Below are positions 7,420 to 17,081 of a stretch of DNA of 34,718 nucleotides, one piece after another (the first letter of the stretch is position 1; each line of letters opens with the position of its first letter). This DNA comes from Chara braunii (Eukaryota > Streptophyta > Charophyceae > Charales > Characeae): contig BFEA01000187.1 in the NCBI GenBank assembly GCA_003427395.1, positions 1,515,781-1,550,498 of the forward strand, read 5' to 3'. The translations under genes and the position numbers were made by a program. The notes below the pieces were generated by a model. The model ran no database searches and was not told the DNA's origin. It saw only the letters and a list, made by a program, of their open reading frames with translations.

Positions 7420-9160
7420 GTCAGACCGGACAGACAGACAGTCGGACTGGACAAACAAAATGTCGGACTGGAAAGACAGACTGATTGAACAGACAAAACA
7501 GACTGACAAATGTATGGACAGGCAGATAAACGGACATGCATATACAGTGAGAGAAAGGAGAAGGGAGGCGGGTGCACGGTAGTTCCTTGATAACACTTGG
7601 CATCTGTGTTGGGTTCGAGGTTGCAGGAGGTACGTGGTACGTGCCCGGTACGTGAAGAGAGATCGGTCATGGTGTCCACGGTCATATTACATTGGTCTTC
7701 GGATGACAAAGGAGGCCTGATGCCTAGACACAGCTGTAGGTGGGACGAACAGACAGGGAGGAGCCATCTGGATACTGTGTTATGAGGCCTACGGGCGTGA
7801 TCATTGGCCGTTACTTTATTATACTGCTCTATGTGCGTGATTTGCAGCACTTTTGTACTCTCTGATTGGATACGGCTGCTCAGACATCTGCGTGAATTGC
7901 AACCAGGTTCTAAACTACCATTCGCACTTATATTCCCTTACAGCCAAACATATGCACAGGCCTGACAGGCGTATAACACACCAATAGACAGCGATCGAAA
8001 CAGACAGATGGAAACGAGCACAGACAGACGAAAGGAAACAGACAAGCTGACCTGTCGACAGACAGTGACAGGCAATGACTAAACAGACAATCAGCGGAGG
8101 ACAAATTTACGGGCATAGACCGACATGGATTGGTACAGACAGACGGGCAGACAGGCAGACAAGGAGTCAAGGGGGAACTTACATGCGGCACCATAACTCT
8201 TTTTCGTCTGATTTTTCTCCTCCTCGTCTGTATATGATTGAGGGACTAGCGCATTCCCCTGTGTAAGCACCAGGCCCCTTCACGACCTGCGAATTATGAT
8301 GATGTATGCTTGATCTGCGTCACGACATTGACTGGTCTGATCATTGGTAGTCTGATCCTTTGCCGCGCTATCATGTACTAGGTGAGAGAGGTCTGTTTTT
8401 ACTCTAGTCTGCACCATTATGACATGCGACATGCGCCATGTCATCCGCATATATAGTAAAGACACAGTCACACCGTGGCAGTATACACGCACTAACGCTG
8501 TGACAAATGCACGAACACAGTTTCCTACACACCGTGACACGGACACATACACAATACACAACAATGAAGAGACACATACACAGTGTCACGTCACACAGGC
8601 AACAATGTCCTACACGCTGTGACGCAGATACAGAAGTCACGCAGTGATGCGGACACATTAACACAGTCACAAACAGTCAGAAAACGCGGATACACAGACC
8701 CGCAGATAACACAGTCACGCTCAGTCATTGAAACTTAGACCCACAGTCATACTCAGTGATATGGACGCACATTGTCCTACGTAGTCACACCCGGTTGTGC
8801 ATAATCAGATACACAAATACACAGTCCGACACAGGTTGACGCTGGCATGCCGTTCCATCGAACTTAAGTGTCCGCAGTCCTGTACGGTACTTGCTTTACG
8901 GAACCCGGAATGACTAGGATTGTACCCCTGACTGCGTAGGGATGTACCACTGGCTCAATGCGGTTAAGCTGCTAAGATAAACTCCTACATCTACACAGGC
9001 CTACGACTGAAAACAGTCGGACTGACTGATAGTCCGGGCCAAACTGTCTGAATCAAACAAACAAACAAACAGACTGGGACAGACCAGCGGACTGTCTGAA
9101 GCAGATAAAACGGACAGATCGTCTAGGACAGGCGGACAAACTGCCTGAAGGTAACAAGCG
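7420..9160. repeat. Degenerate GACA/CAGTCA simple sequence
   Basis: Long stretch dominated by diverged CAGACAGACA words (7420-7530, 7970-8165, 9040-9150) and CACAGTCAC words (8455-8860). The reading frames across it are repeat artefacts. No gene is supported. Confidence 0.7.
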
Positions 9161-9387
9161 GGCTTACATCAATGAAGGGGACAAAGCAGAAAACTAACAG
9201 GCACATAAACAGACATCTGCAGAATTATGCATTGGCTCTATGGTAATAATGGTAAGGTTATGCCTAAGACATCAAATGCGGGTTGCTGTGCTCTTACTTG
9301 ACGGAAAACCATAGTGCAAAACTACATTTGGATGTGGGAGCATCTATATGAATCACATGTGTCTGACGGTATGGGATTCTAGGGTTA

Positions 9388-9429
9388 GCTATTATTATTA
9401 TTATTTTTTTATTATTATTATTATTGTTA

Positions 9430-9509
<80 letters not shown>

Positions 9510-9512
9510 GTT
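9388..9512. repeat. (ATT)n microsatellite, long
   Basis: About 38 ATT units with a few interruptions near the 5' end. The poly-Asn and poly-Ile frames here are artefacts. Confidence 0.95.
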
Positions 9513-9855
9513 ATTGCAATCAGGGTCGTTTCTTCCTCGCTTACACATACATGAGAAGACGGGGTGACATGTCACTCTGGTGGAGGGTCACGAAAATATA
9601 GAGCTCGTATGGCTGATGATAACACCGATCGATTACGAATTCGCCTCAGACGGGCTATGGCCGACAGCGCCCGTCAACCTTTTGTTCACACGCAGTGGAT
9701 CACCCTGGACACCCAACGTTCAATACTTCGCATGCCTGCATGCTCATGAACCGACGGTGACGCACAGTGAGGTCATGACAGGAACACAAACACGGTGACT
9801 CACAAAGGGGGATCTCACCGTCTGCAATTCGTCCTCCTGTTTTCACCATTGCCCT

Positions 9856-10012
9856 ACGTTATTATTATTATTACTATTATTGTTCTGGGTATTATTATTA
9901 TTATTATTATTATTATTGTCGTTATTATTGTTATTATTATTATTTTATTTATTTTTATTATTTTTATTATTTTTATTATTTTTATTATTTTTATTATTTC
10001 AATTGTTATTGC
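9856..10012. repeat. Compound (ATT)n / (TTTTTATTA)n tract
   Basis: ATT units pass into five or more tandem TTATTTTTA-type units near 9945-10000. The 3' flank TTGTTATTGCTTGATT resembles the flanks of the other ATT tracts. Confidence 0.9.
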
Positions 10013-10372
10013 TTGATTATTCTGCTACCTCTGTTGGTTTTTGTTGCTGTCATAAGACATCCATACAAGGTCGGAGGTGAAGGAGAGTATGGGGCATTGG
10101 GGAGGAGGGAGATGCTATCACTTGTGATGGAGCCCACCTTCTCCATTCTCCTCCGTACTTGTTTTTGTGTGGCCCTCTCAGATACAAGTCTCTCGACTTA
10201 TTGATTAGGGTTTGATTCCCATTGAGTTAACCCTGACCTCAACTAACCCTAAGAGTCAGCAATTGATTGCATGAGTTGTATCTGACCAGTGAGAGGGCGA
10301 TTGTGGGATCTATGTCGGAGTTCAGGTGAAACTCTGGAGGCAGGGAACAGCGAGGTATGTGTACTTCAACAT

Positions 10373-10397
10373 AAAACCTAAACCCTAAACCCTAAAT
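10373..10397 (+). repeat. Short interstitial CCCTAAA telomere-type array
   Basis: CCTAAACCCTAAACCCTAAA: just under three units of the plant-type telomere repeat (TTTAGGG on the other strand). Too short to be a telomere. It may be a repair or insertion scar, or chance. Confidence 0.6.
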
Positions 10398-10714
10398 ATG
10401 TAACCTTAGGCTGCTACCTATGACTATGTTAATAACAAGGGTACATCGATCTTGCTATGTGGGTGTTCTTTGGGGATGTGGATGCAAAGGGGATCGATTT
10501 CTCATATTCTTCTCTCTATACGTCGCCTAATGATGATGGGTATTCATTGGCTCAGCTTGTTGTGATTGAATGCAACGGTGATGATTCGTGTTAGTTATTT
10601 CTTGTCATACGCCTGATCCAAACATAAGTCCCCGAAACTGACAACGGTTCAAGGCGAGTGTCCTCAAAGACGATAACTTGATCCGTCAATAAGACTTGTG
10701 TGGAGGTAAGAATA

Positions 10715-11625
10715 GCAGAGAAAACCTGCCTTAACTCCGATGAGCCTTACGCTCGGTTAGTGGTAAGAGCAAGAATCCTTGGACACCCGCCTTATTGAGG
10801 GCTAGCCAGTGATAAGAGTAGCAGGGAAAACCTGCCTTATCAGTGACTAGTCTGATATAAGAGTAGCGAGGTTTCAAGGACACATGCCTTATCATTGACC
10901 AATCTAACATTCTTTCAGTGGTAAGAGTAGCAAGGATCCTTTGACACCCTCCTTATTGAGGGCTAGTAAGTGATAAGAGTAGCAGGGAAAGCCTNNNNNN
11001 NNNNNNNNNNNNNNNNNNNNNNNNNNNNNNNNNNNNNNNNNNNNNNNNNNNNNNNNNNNNNNNNNNNNNNNNNNNNNNNNNNNNNNNNNNNNNNNNNNNN
11101 NNNNNNNNNNNNNNNNNNNNNNNNNNNNNNNNNNNNNNNNNNNNNNNNNNNNNNNNNNNNNNNNNNNNNNNNNNNNNNNNNNNNNNNNNNNNNNNNNNNN
11201 NNNNNNNNNNNNNNNNNNNNNNNNNNNNNNNNNNNNNNNNNNNNNNNNNNNNNNNNNNNNNNNNNNNNNNNNNNNNNNNNNNNNNNNNNNNNNNNNNNNN
11301 NNNNNNNNNNNNNNNNNNNNNNNNNNNNNNNNNNNNNNNNNNCGCCTTATTGAGGGTTAGCCAGTGATAAGAGTAGCAGGGAAAACCTGCCTTATCAGTG
11401 ACTAGTCTGATATAAGACTAGCGAGGTTTCAAGGACACATGCCTTATCAGTAATCTTCCTAACACTTAGTCAGTGATAAGAATAGCAAGGGTCCTTGGGT
11501 ACCCCCGCCTTATTGAGTTCTAGCCAGTGATAAGATGTAGCAGGGAAAGCATGCCTTATCAGTGACTAGTCTGATATAAGAGTAGCGAGGATTCAAGGCC
11601 TTATCAGTGACTAACCATGGGTTAA
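10715..11625 (+). repeat. Hairpin-forming minisatellite flanking the gap
   Basis: A composite unit of about 185 bp recurs on both sides of the gap. Each contains GTGATAAGAGTAGCAGGGAA then CCTGCCTTATCAGTGACTAG, followed by GATATAAGAGTAGCGAGG and CACATGCCTTATC. Within a unit, GATAAG pairs with CTTATC and GCAGG with CCTGC around a short loop, so each subunit can fold. About two units lie left of the gap and two right of it. Confidence 0.8.
10995..11342. other. Assembly gap (348 Ns)
   Basis: Run of N inside the minisatellite, so the gap is probably a collapsed or unspanned part of the same array. Confidence 1.
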
Positions 11626-11639
11626 GCCTGCCGCTAAGT

Positions 11640-12099
11640 GTGCTTCAGCGCACAGGGGCCAAGACCCACAAGGTTTGCCTTTTGTCAAACAGGCTCCAGT
11701 AACAAGTAGATATATCATGAATGGTCTGCGATACCTCCACTAACTTTCTCCACAATCTGCATCATTCGGTCCTAACTAACTATCTGTGATTTTACCGAGA
11801 GGATGAAGTGAGTTATTGACTCAGAGAGGCTTACCACCCTTTGAAATTCTGATTTGAGCTCAATCACATGATCCCTTTCTGAATTGAATGAATGGTATTG
11901 CTTGTGGTGGCTAGGGACATGGGGCTCATTAAAAGAAGGGAACTGGGTAGAATCGCAGGGACGAAGGGGCAAAGAATGAGCTTTGTTCGTCGCCTGGACC
12001 GACTGGGAAGCGAACTAACAGTTAGATCAGGGTTGAAGTTAGGCAGTAGGGCGACAACATGTACAGAACTTTGGGTCACAAGTGTAGAAGGGATCTTCT
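11640..12099. other. No confident gene
   Basis: Both strands carry 60-75 codon open frames around 11770-12120, but neither resembles a protein I recognise. Confidence 0.4.
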
Positions 12100-12261
12100 A
12101 TGACCCAAAGAGAGGACGCTGAGATTCGTTCGGACCATGTTGTGTCTACAGGTTCATCACTCTTGGAGAGGACTACGGAAGAAATCCGTAAGGAACTGCA
12201 AATTATGTTATCTCTGGATAATAAGTCGGTAGAACTCCGACTCAACTTCCACATGACTTAA
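12100..12261 (+). CDS. Small unknown frame, 53 aa
   Basis: ATG at 12100 to TAA at 12259-12261. It reads MTQREDAEIRSDHVVSTG, then SLLERTTEEIRKELQIML and DNKSVELRLNFHM. The composition is that of a helical, coiled-coil-like protein, such as a piece of a retroelement Gag, rather than random sequence. No neighbouring exon could be identified. Possibly a fragment of a larger gene. Confidence 0.25.
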   Translation: MTQREDAEIRSDHVVSTGSSLLERTTEEIRKELQIMLSLDNKSVELRLNFHMT

Positions 12262-12819
12262 TACCCACACCTATGACAAGACCTAAGAAGGAAGCAGATA
12301 AATCTTTCCCCTGTATCTATGCCTAAAATTGTCCAAATCACACTCAGAGGTCTTTGAAAATGTGAAGGGCTGAGGTAAAAGGAGTCAGGTTTAGGAAAGA
12401 ATGTTGTCTTTCAAGGTTTTGGGGCGTGAGCGACTTGCTATGAATGGGATTAAGGTTGACGCTTGTAGCGCATTCTATGTTTGCATCTGTATGCTTGCAT
12501 GTGGTTCTTGTATTTGCACAGGTGTTGGGCATTGAATTGTCTTCTGAGTTTGGGATCATCTGGTATATTCGGACAACAGGACACAACAATTGTGAAAGTG
12601 AGGTCCACCGATCATTCAGCTCCCCCTGATATTATATACATACTTATACATATATATATCTGTGAGTGAGATCGTAGGCTGGTCGGTACCTAGGAAGTCA
12701 TTTGCCTGGGACTTCTTCTGAGAAGAATGAGAGATTACTAAGGGCTTGACTCTGGCATTTTCATAAGGTTAACAAAGGAAACATAGAGTCATTGTCGAGG
12801 TTAGCTAAGCGTGGAAGAC
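12262..12819. other. No gene seen
   Basis: Mixed-composition sequence with a short (TA) tract near 12650. Nothing recognisable precedes the LTR-like repeat X. Confidence 0.4.
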
Positions 12820-13232
12820 TGTCCGAGAAAGTCGACCTGATTAGGTAGTCGGTCCGGGGAATTAGCACCTCGGGACACGACATACGGGTCAGCCTTGAGG
12901 CGTTCTACCTCACGTATGCCTATGCTACGGCGATCGAGAAAACGCCCTCGGCTGGCCTACCTCTGGGTCTGCATGTAAAAGCCTTCGCACGTGGGTCTGT
13001 AGCTCAGCAGGGATACGCCCACCTAAGGGATGGTGACAGCTCCCGCAGGTGGAGGTATGTTGTACCTCACGGGACCCTAACCTGTCGTAGGGAGTCGCGA
13101 GAGGTATAGCACGCGCGCATGGTCGGAGTTGGTATTGCGTTAATGCGACAAAAAGAGACTCCTTCATGACACGACCGTGAGGTCCGATACAAAACTACCT
13201 TGCGTCTGGGTGTGGGACCGCCACGCGCGACA
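12820..13232 (+). mobile_element. LTR-like repeat X, copy 1 (solo or 3' LTR)
   Basis: Matches 18380-18784 closely and ~30436-30877 more distantly. Shared landmarks: GTCGGTCCGGGGA; GGCGATCGAGAAAACGCCCT; GGCCTACCTCT; a TATA-like GCATGTAAAAGCCTTCGCA; CAGCAGGGATACGCC; ACCTGTCGTAGGG; AGAGGTATAGCACGCGCGCA; and CATGACACGACCGTGAGG. It ends in GACA. Unlike the other two copies it is not followed by a primer-binding site, so it is a 3' or solo LTR. It cuts into a family L gene whose remaining 3' part follows directly. The 5' boundary is approximate. Confidence 0.6.
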
Positions 13233-13486
13233 CCGTGACCGCGTGAGTCCCATACTTTGTGTTCTCAGGTGCGAACGAGGCAAGAGTGGTGAAATTCATG
13301 GAAGAGGAAGGAGTTTAGGATTACCATTTGGGGCCCTGTGGATACTATACACATATTGTATGGATCAGGGAATCCCTCTACGAGGGAAACTCTGGGGTAT
13401 TCTTAGGAGATTAGGGTCTCTGGAAAAACCCGTTACCCTCTGGCCAGAGAGATACCGCGAGTGGGTTTTCAAAACGACACCTGTAG
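13233..13486 (+). pseudogene. Family L fragment (C-terminal part only)
   Basis: One frame reads NEARVVKFMEEEGV (from 13282) and then hits a stop. The next frame continues GALWILYTYCMDQGIPLRGK. Together these match the C-terminal block of the neighbouring copy (EERVVVVLRAA, then GLFWLYTRCVDAGVPPKGE), separated here by a frameshift. The N-terminal two thirds are missing where repeat X ends. The TAG at 13484-13486 abuts the ATG of the next copy (TAGATG), the same head-to-tail packing as the first array. Confidence 0.5.
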
Positions 13487-14158
13487 ATGGTGAGATTCGT
13501 GCTCAGCGAAAACGGAGTGGTAGAGGTGATAGGAGTCGGTGACGCGGGAAAAGTCTTGATCCAAGGGGACCCTCGCGTGACGCCCTACTGGACGAGTGTT
13601 GAGAAAGGAGGAGTCATCAGGGAAGGCGCCTACGTGTGGGTTCGAGCTCGCAGGCTTACCTGGAAAGAAGGGGTGCAAAGAGGGAGTCCGCCTGACCTCG
13701 GTCGGTTCCTAGAGATTCGGGCTACAATTTTCCTCGACGAGGACACGTGGGCCGAGATTTGGAGGGGTTTAGTGACCGGCCGAGAGACCCATACGGAATA
13801 CCGCGAGTCTGCGAGGCTGGTAGCAAACAATCTGGTACTGAGCGATTACGAGGAGGGAACCTTCGAGTTGTGGACACAGGTGTCCTTCGCCGAACCGGGC
13901 GAGGTCCCTCGCACGTCCGGGGCACTCCACGCGGACCTGCCCCAATTCCTGACACGCTCATTCTTACGAAACCCGGAAGAGAGAGTGGTGGTGGTACTCC
14001 GAGCCGCTCAGGAACCCGGAGTACGGACGAGAGGGTTGTTCTGGCTCTACACTCGGTGTGTGGACGCTGGGGTTCCCCCTAAGGGAGAACAACCCCCTAT
14101 ATTCGAGAGGTTGAGAGAGTTTGAGGGAATCCGAGCTCCCGTGGTTGACGTCCTGTAG
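13487..14158 (+). CDS. Family L orphan protein, intact copy (223 aa)
   Basis: The clearest member of the family: one open frame of 223 residues. Segments: start MVRFV; GGVIREGAYVWVRARRL (41-57), probably a beta hairpin; ATIFLDEDTWAEIW (79-92), a strand plus helix; a charged helix TEYRESARLVANNL (103-116); GEVPRTSG (138-145); ERVVVVLRAA (165-174); and the signature GLFWLYTRCVDAGVPPKG (183-200). The start is chosen because the other copies also begin M-V/I-R and because TAG of the previous fragment lies immediately upstream. No signal peptide, membrane helix or catalytic triad is visible. It pairs with the copy at 4827-5570 as the best evidence that this is a real protein family. Function unknown. 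Confidence 0.6.
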   Translation: MVRFVLSENGVVEVIGVGDAGKVLIQGDPRVTPYWTSVEKGGVIREGAYVWVRARRLTWKEGVQRGSPPDLGRFLEIRATIFLDEDTWAEIWRGLVTGRETHTEYRESARLVANNLVLSDYEEGTFELWTQVSFAEPGEVPRTSGALHADLPQFLTRSFLRNPEERVVVVLRAAQEPGVRTRGLFWLYTRCVDAGVPPKGEQPPIFERLREFEGIRAPVVDVL

Positions 14159-14211
14159 GCCCGCCTCTTTCGGGAAGCGCAGTTGGCTAACCAGCGAGGA
14201 TACGAAGCTCA

Positions 14212-14957
14212 ATGATAAGAGGGGTTCCTGGGACTCTTTGGGTCTCAATAGAGCCTGTGAGAGGGGAAGGGGAGGTTGTCCATGCCTCGTTGCCCAAGGA
14301 AAGTCAAAAGAATCCGACGAGGGTCATTCAAAGGGAAGTGGCCGAGATCCGCCGAGGGAAGGCGTCGTTCGGTTAACGGTGAGCAGCGTGGAGGGATTGG
14401 TGATCGGCGAAGCCAAGGTATTCCTTTCAAAAGAGGGTCTCTTGGAGGTAGTCCGCAGTTTGAAGTTGGGCGAGGATCCGCTCTTGAACGCGCGAGCGGT
14501 AAGGGACCGCCTAGAGCCTCTTGTAAAGGAAGTAAACCCCCAAGAGAGGTACCAAAGGATATACCAGGTGACTTACGGGGGTTGGGAAGAGGTGCCCCTG
14601 TTTTTCGACAGTGATCCCGTCAGAGTCCCTCGTTTTTTCCTGGAGCGAGTTTATCCCTCGGAAACGGTCAGAAAGATGGTGGAACATAGGATCTCGATCC
14701 TGAACCAATTTCGGTTCACAAGCTCGGACCTGCACTCCTTACTAACGTGGTGTCTGCCAAGTTCGTACGAGGATAGTTGGTCGTCGTTAGAGGGCCTAGG
14801 CCACGCCTTCGAAGGCCGGGGCCAACACGTGCGGGTGTCGACCATCTCTTGGCGGTACTTGGGGAAGATCAGTGAGGCGGGGTTGGAAGGATTAGACCCA
14901 TCGGATCTCATACGGATAGCTATAGCATGCCGACGAAGGAACTTGAGGCATGAGTGA
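14212..14957 (+). pseudogene. Family L orphan protein, one frameshift
   Basis: Starts ATG at 14212 (MIRGVPGTLWVSIEP), which resembles the other M-V/I-R starts with a following WV strand. This frame ends at a TAA near 14374. The next frame then continues the family pattern: IGEAKVFLSKEGLLEVV, LNARAVRDRLEPLVKEV, IYQVTYGGWEEVPLFF, FTSSDLHSLLTWCLPSSYED and the C-terminus IAIACRRRNLRHE. The second frame is open for over 190 codons, so the break is a single event near 14370. This copy has an extra C-terminal ~60 residues compared with its neighbour. Its TGA overlaps the ATG of the next frame (ATGAGTGA, 14950-14957). Confidence 0.55.
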
Positions 14958-15132
14958 GCCCGACACCAGTGAACTGGTGGGTCTAGAGAGGGTTAGGGAA
15001 GAGTTATATAGAATCTTGACCCTTTAATGGGAGGAGGAAAGGAGGGCGAGACCGGGGTCCTTGTGAAAGATCAAGTTATTAGATACGGTTACGATAAAGA
15101 TACTTGACGATTTAAAAGAGAAACTACTCTAA
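14950..15132 (+). pseudogene. Small helical frame with two in-frame stops
   Basis: An ATG overlapping the previous stop opens MSEPDTSELVGLERVREELY. The frame is interrupted by TAA (15025-15027) and TGA (15064-15066) but continues with protein-like, highly charged sequence (WEEERRARPG, then TIKILDDLKEKLL) to a TAA at 15130-15132. The heptad-like spacing of Leu/Ile suggests a short coiled coil. It has no similarity to family S or L that I can see. It is probably a third, dead gene of the array. Confidence 0.35.
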
Positions 15133-15146
15133 GGGAGAGGAGAGGT

Positions 15147-15622
15147 ATGAGAGTTACCTACACCTCAAACTCGATAATTTGGGAGTTGGAGACAAGGGAC
15201 GACGACCCCGAGGTCGAGGTAGAAGGGGGAGCGGATCTTAGCCCAGGCCTTGGAGAGGACCGAATGAATCGAGCCGAAAAGAGTTCCTCGTCGAAGCCTG
15301 GCAACTAGCCTTGTGGAAAAGGAGGTCATGGACCACCTTAGCTAGGTTTTCAGTCCTTATTAGGGAGGCGAGGGGAGTACGGTTCTCCAGAACGTGGAGG
15401 GAACCTTTGTCGGAGGTCGAGAGAAGGTTCGAGGAGGACTCTAGGTGGCTTGGGAACCCCCTCGAAGCCAGGGCACACTTAGTGGAGGCGCGTTTCTGGG
15501 ATAGGACGGGAGAGTACGAGCAAGCCTTGCATCGGACGATACTCAATCAAGGAGAGGGCTCTCGAGAGAGGTGTGAGGATTCTCTAGTTGAGGCGGCGGA
15601 GAGATTAGCTCGGGTAAGGTGA
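15147..15622 (+). pseudogene. Helical, TPR-like frame with one frameshift
   Basis: ATG at 15147 opens MRVTYTSNSIIWELETRDDD with an acidic continuation. Near 15260 the coding potential moves to another frame, which reads KEFLVEAWQLALWKRRSWTT, then NPLEARAHLVEARFWDRTGE and YEQALHRTILN to a TGA at 15620-15622. The A-x-L-x-A...GEYEQAL pattern is that of a tetratricopeptide-type helix pair, which often mediates protein-protein contacts; with one such unit the call is tentative. It lies between family L copies on the same strand, so it is probably another gene of the same element. Confidence 0.35.
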
Positions 15623-15630
15623 GCCGGTCA

Positions 15631-15879
15631 ATGATTAGATACGATAGGGGGAACCCTGTCGGGACCTTGGAAAAGGCTTGGAAGTCGGGATCTAGGTACG
15701 GAGTGACCCTCCCCAAGGTTGAGGAAGAAGGGGAGATTATTACGGAGTTCTTCGAAGTCTACGGGCAGGAAACACTAATTCGTTTCTCGATAGTTTCAAG
15801 AGAGGGTACCCATACGCGAAGGGTAGAGATCTTCTTGTCTCACGACGATAGACAGTTTTTTTACCACCGAGTTAGCTAA
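15631..15879 (+). pseudogene. Family L fragment (N-terminal part only)
   Basis: ATG at 15631 gives MIRYDRGNPVG, matching the M-V/I-R starts of the family (a GTG at 15619 in frame is an alternative). It continues LPKVEEEGEIITEFFEVYG and RRVEIFLSHDD, aligning with the first two conserved blocks of the 13.5-kb copy (GGVIREGAYVWV, ATIFLDED). The frame stops at a TAA after ~83 residues. About 70 more bases precede repeat Y at 15951. The whole C-terminal half is absent, as in the last gene of the first array. Confidence 0.45.
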
Positions 15880-15950
15880 ACGAAAGGACCCGCTATGTAT
15901 CGCGAAAAGAACCCAAGACTGACTTAGAAGGTTGAGAGGGGGAGTAGCGG

Positions 15951-16310
15951 TGTCGGACCAAATACCCTTACAAGGGTATTTGGTCATGCTTTTGCATTTG
16001 ACACAACGATGACGTCGGCTACCATGACGGGGCCGGTCTGGAATGGAAAAGGTGTGCGCGCTTTGGCGTGACACTTGAAACGATTTCCTCGGCTATTGAG
16101 GCCTGGGCAAATCGGTGCGAAAATTTCGAACGTATGCGCGCGCATTGTTATGACGCACGCTGTGGTGGTTAGGATCAACAGTAATACTCTTCGACCAAAG
16201 AGACAGAGGATTCAGTTGATATAAAAAATACACACGCCTACCTCGATGGTAGGACGGCGCCTCAACCAACCGTGCGCAAGACGCGGGCCTCGATACGACG
16301 CTCATTAAAA
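15951..16310 (+). mobile_element. Repeat Y, copy 2 (LTR-start-like)
   Basis: Starts TGTCGGACC with the same perfect 11-bp hairpin as copy 1 (15959-15982) and matches it to about 16200. Further on lie a TATA-like GATATAAAAAATAC (16218) and G/C-rich sequence, as expected inside an LTR, but copy 1 is too short to confirm this part. No primer-binding site or matching second LTR was found, so the 3' boundary is unknown. Confidence 0.5.
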
Positions 16311-16336
16311 ATTAGGAGTGTGAAAATACTTTAAAC

Positions 16337-16361
16337 CCCTCGGCCACGGAGGTCGAGGGGT
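16337..16361 (+). other. GC-rich hairpin
   Basis: CCCCTCGGCC-acgga-GGTCGAGGGG: a ten-base stem with one G:T pair. It resembles the CCTCGGCC hairpin inside repeat Y copy 1 and may mark a related element. Confidence 0.5.
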
Positions 16362-16629
16362 CGGGTGCCACTAGGTTGATTTAGTGTCGGACTAAGTCGA
16401 CGGTACAGACGAAAAATTTGAGTATCGGTACGTTTTTTAATTAGATTAAATTAATATAGGCCCGACCGTGTGACCGGGGCAACCATAATGACCCAAAAAG
16501 CTTACGTCAGCCAAATTACGGCACTCGTCAGGGCTTGGCTCCTCACTTAAACGTTGTTGGGCTCTGTCCACTAGGCGGATTGAGCCCCACTCCTATACAT
16601 ATACCAGAGCAGTTCCTCTTCTACTCGAA
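16362..16629. other. No gene seen
   Basis: A/T-rich sequence around 16430-16460, then a stretch of mixed composition. Nothing recognised. Confidence 0.4.
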
Positions 16630-16800
16630 GTAGGAGCTAGCTCAATAGGTTTCGGGGCAGACTATCAAGCTGGAGATGCAGGGATCAAATCTGCCCCAAC
16701 CTCGAGTTAGCTCCATTTTACAAGGAACTTTACTTTTGTTTTCACCCGCGGATGAACGGTCGGGGCTTGAACCCGCGACCTTGGTGATGGAATTAGTTAG
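16630..16800. mobile_element. SINE-like patch with Pol III box-like motifs
   Basis: Plus strand: A-box-like TAGCTCAATAGG (16638) and B-box-like GGATCAAATCT (16682), spaced about as in a tRNA. Minus strand: GGGTTCAAGCCCC (complement of 16765-16777), a good B box. The same region also forms nested inverted repeats (GGGGCAGA/TCTGCCCC and GGAGCTAGCTC/GAGTTAGCTCC), so the tRNA likeness may be partly accidental. No complete cloverleaf could be drawn. Confidence 0.3.
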
Positions 16801-17081
16801 AGTAAGTTGGTTAGTTAGCACCGACTGTAGTAGGGGCTCGACACTTGGCATTTTATGGCAATTAGTAGTTAGATTTTTATATTTTGTTCTTTTCTTTTTG
16901 AAAATTGTTATTTATTTATTTTATTGTTGAGTTGATTTATTTTCCTTTTGCTTTTTCGCGTGAACGAATTCCTTGCTTTAGTGTTTTTGCCCCGAGTTTT
17001 CGGGCAAGTTCGTTCTCGGAAAGAATCCTGATCCCATGACAATCTCGTTTGCTGGGTCTACCCACGACACAGTGAAGATCA

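Noticed and set aside
7381-8670. Minus-strand Cys/Leu/Ser-rich frames that look secreted
   Set aside because: They are translations of degenerate GACA and CACAGT simple sequence.
10715-11625. CRISPR array
   Set aside because: Repeats are diverged and directly adjacent in a composite ~185-bp unit, with no constant repeat/spacer pattern, in a eukaryotic context.
16630-16700. A tRNA gene
   Set aside because: Box-like motifs are present, but no acceptor stem or normal anticodon arm could be drawn, and inverted repeats explain the pairing better.
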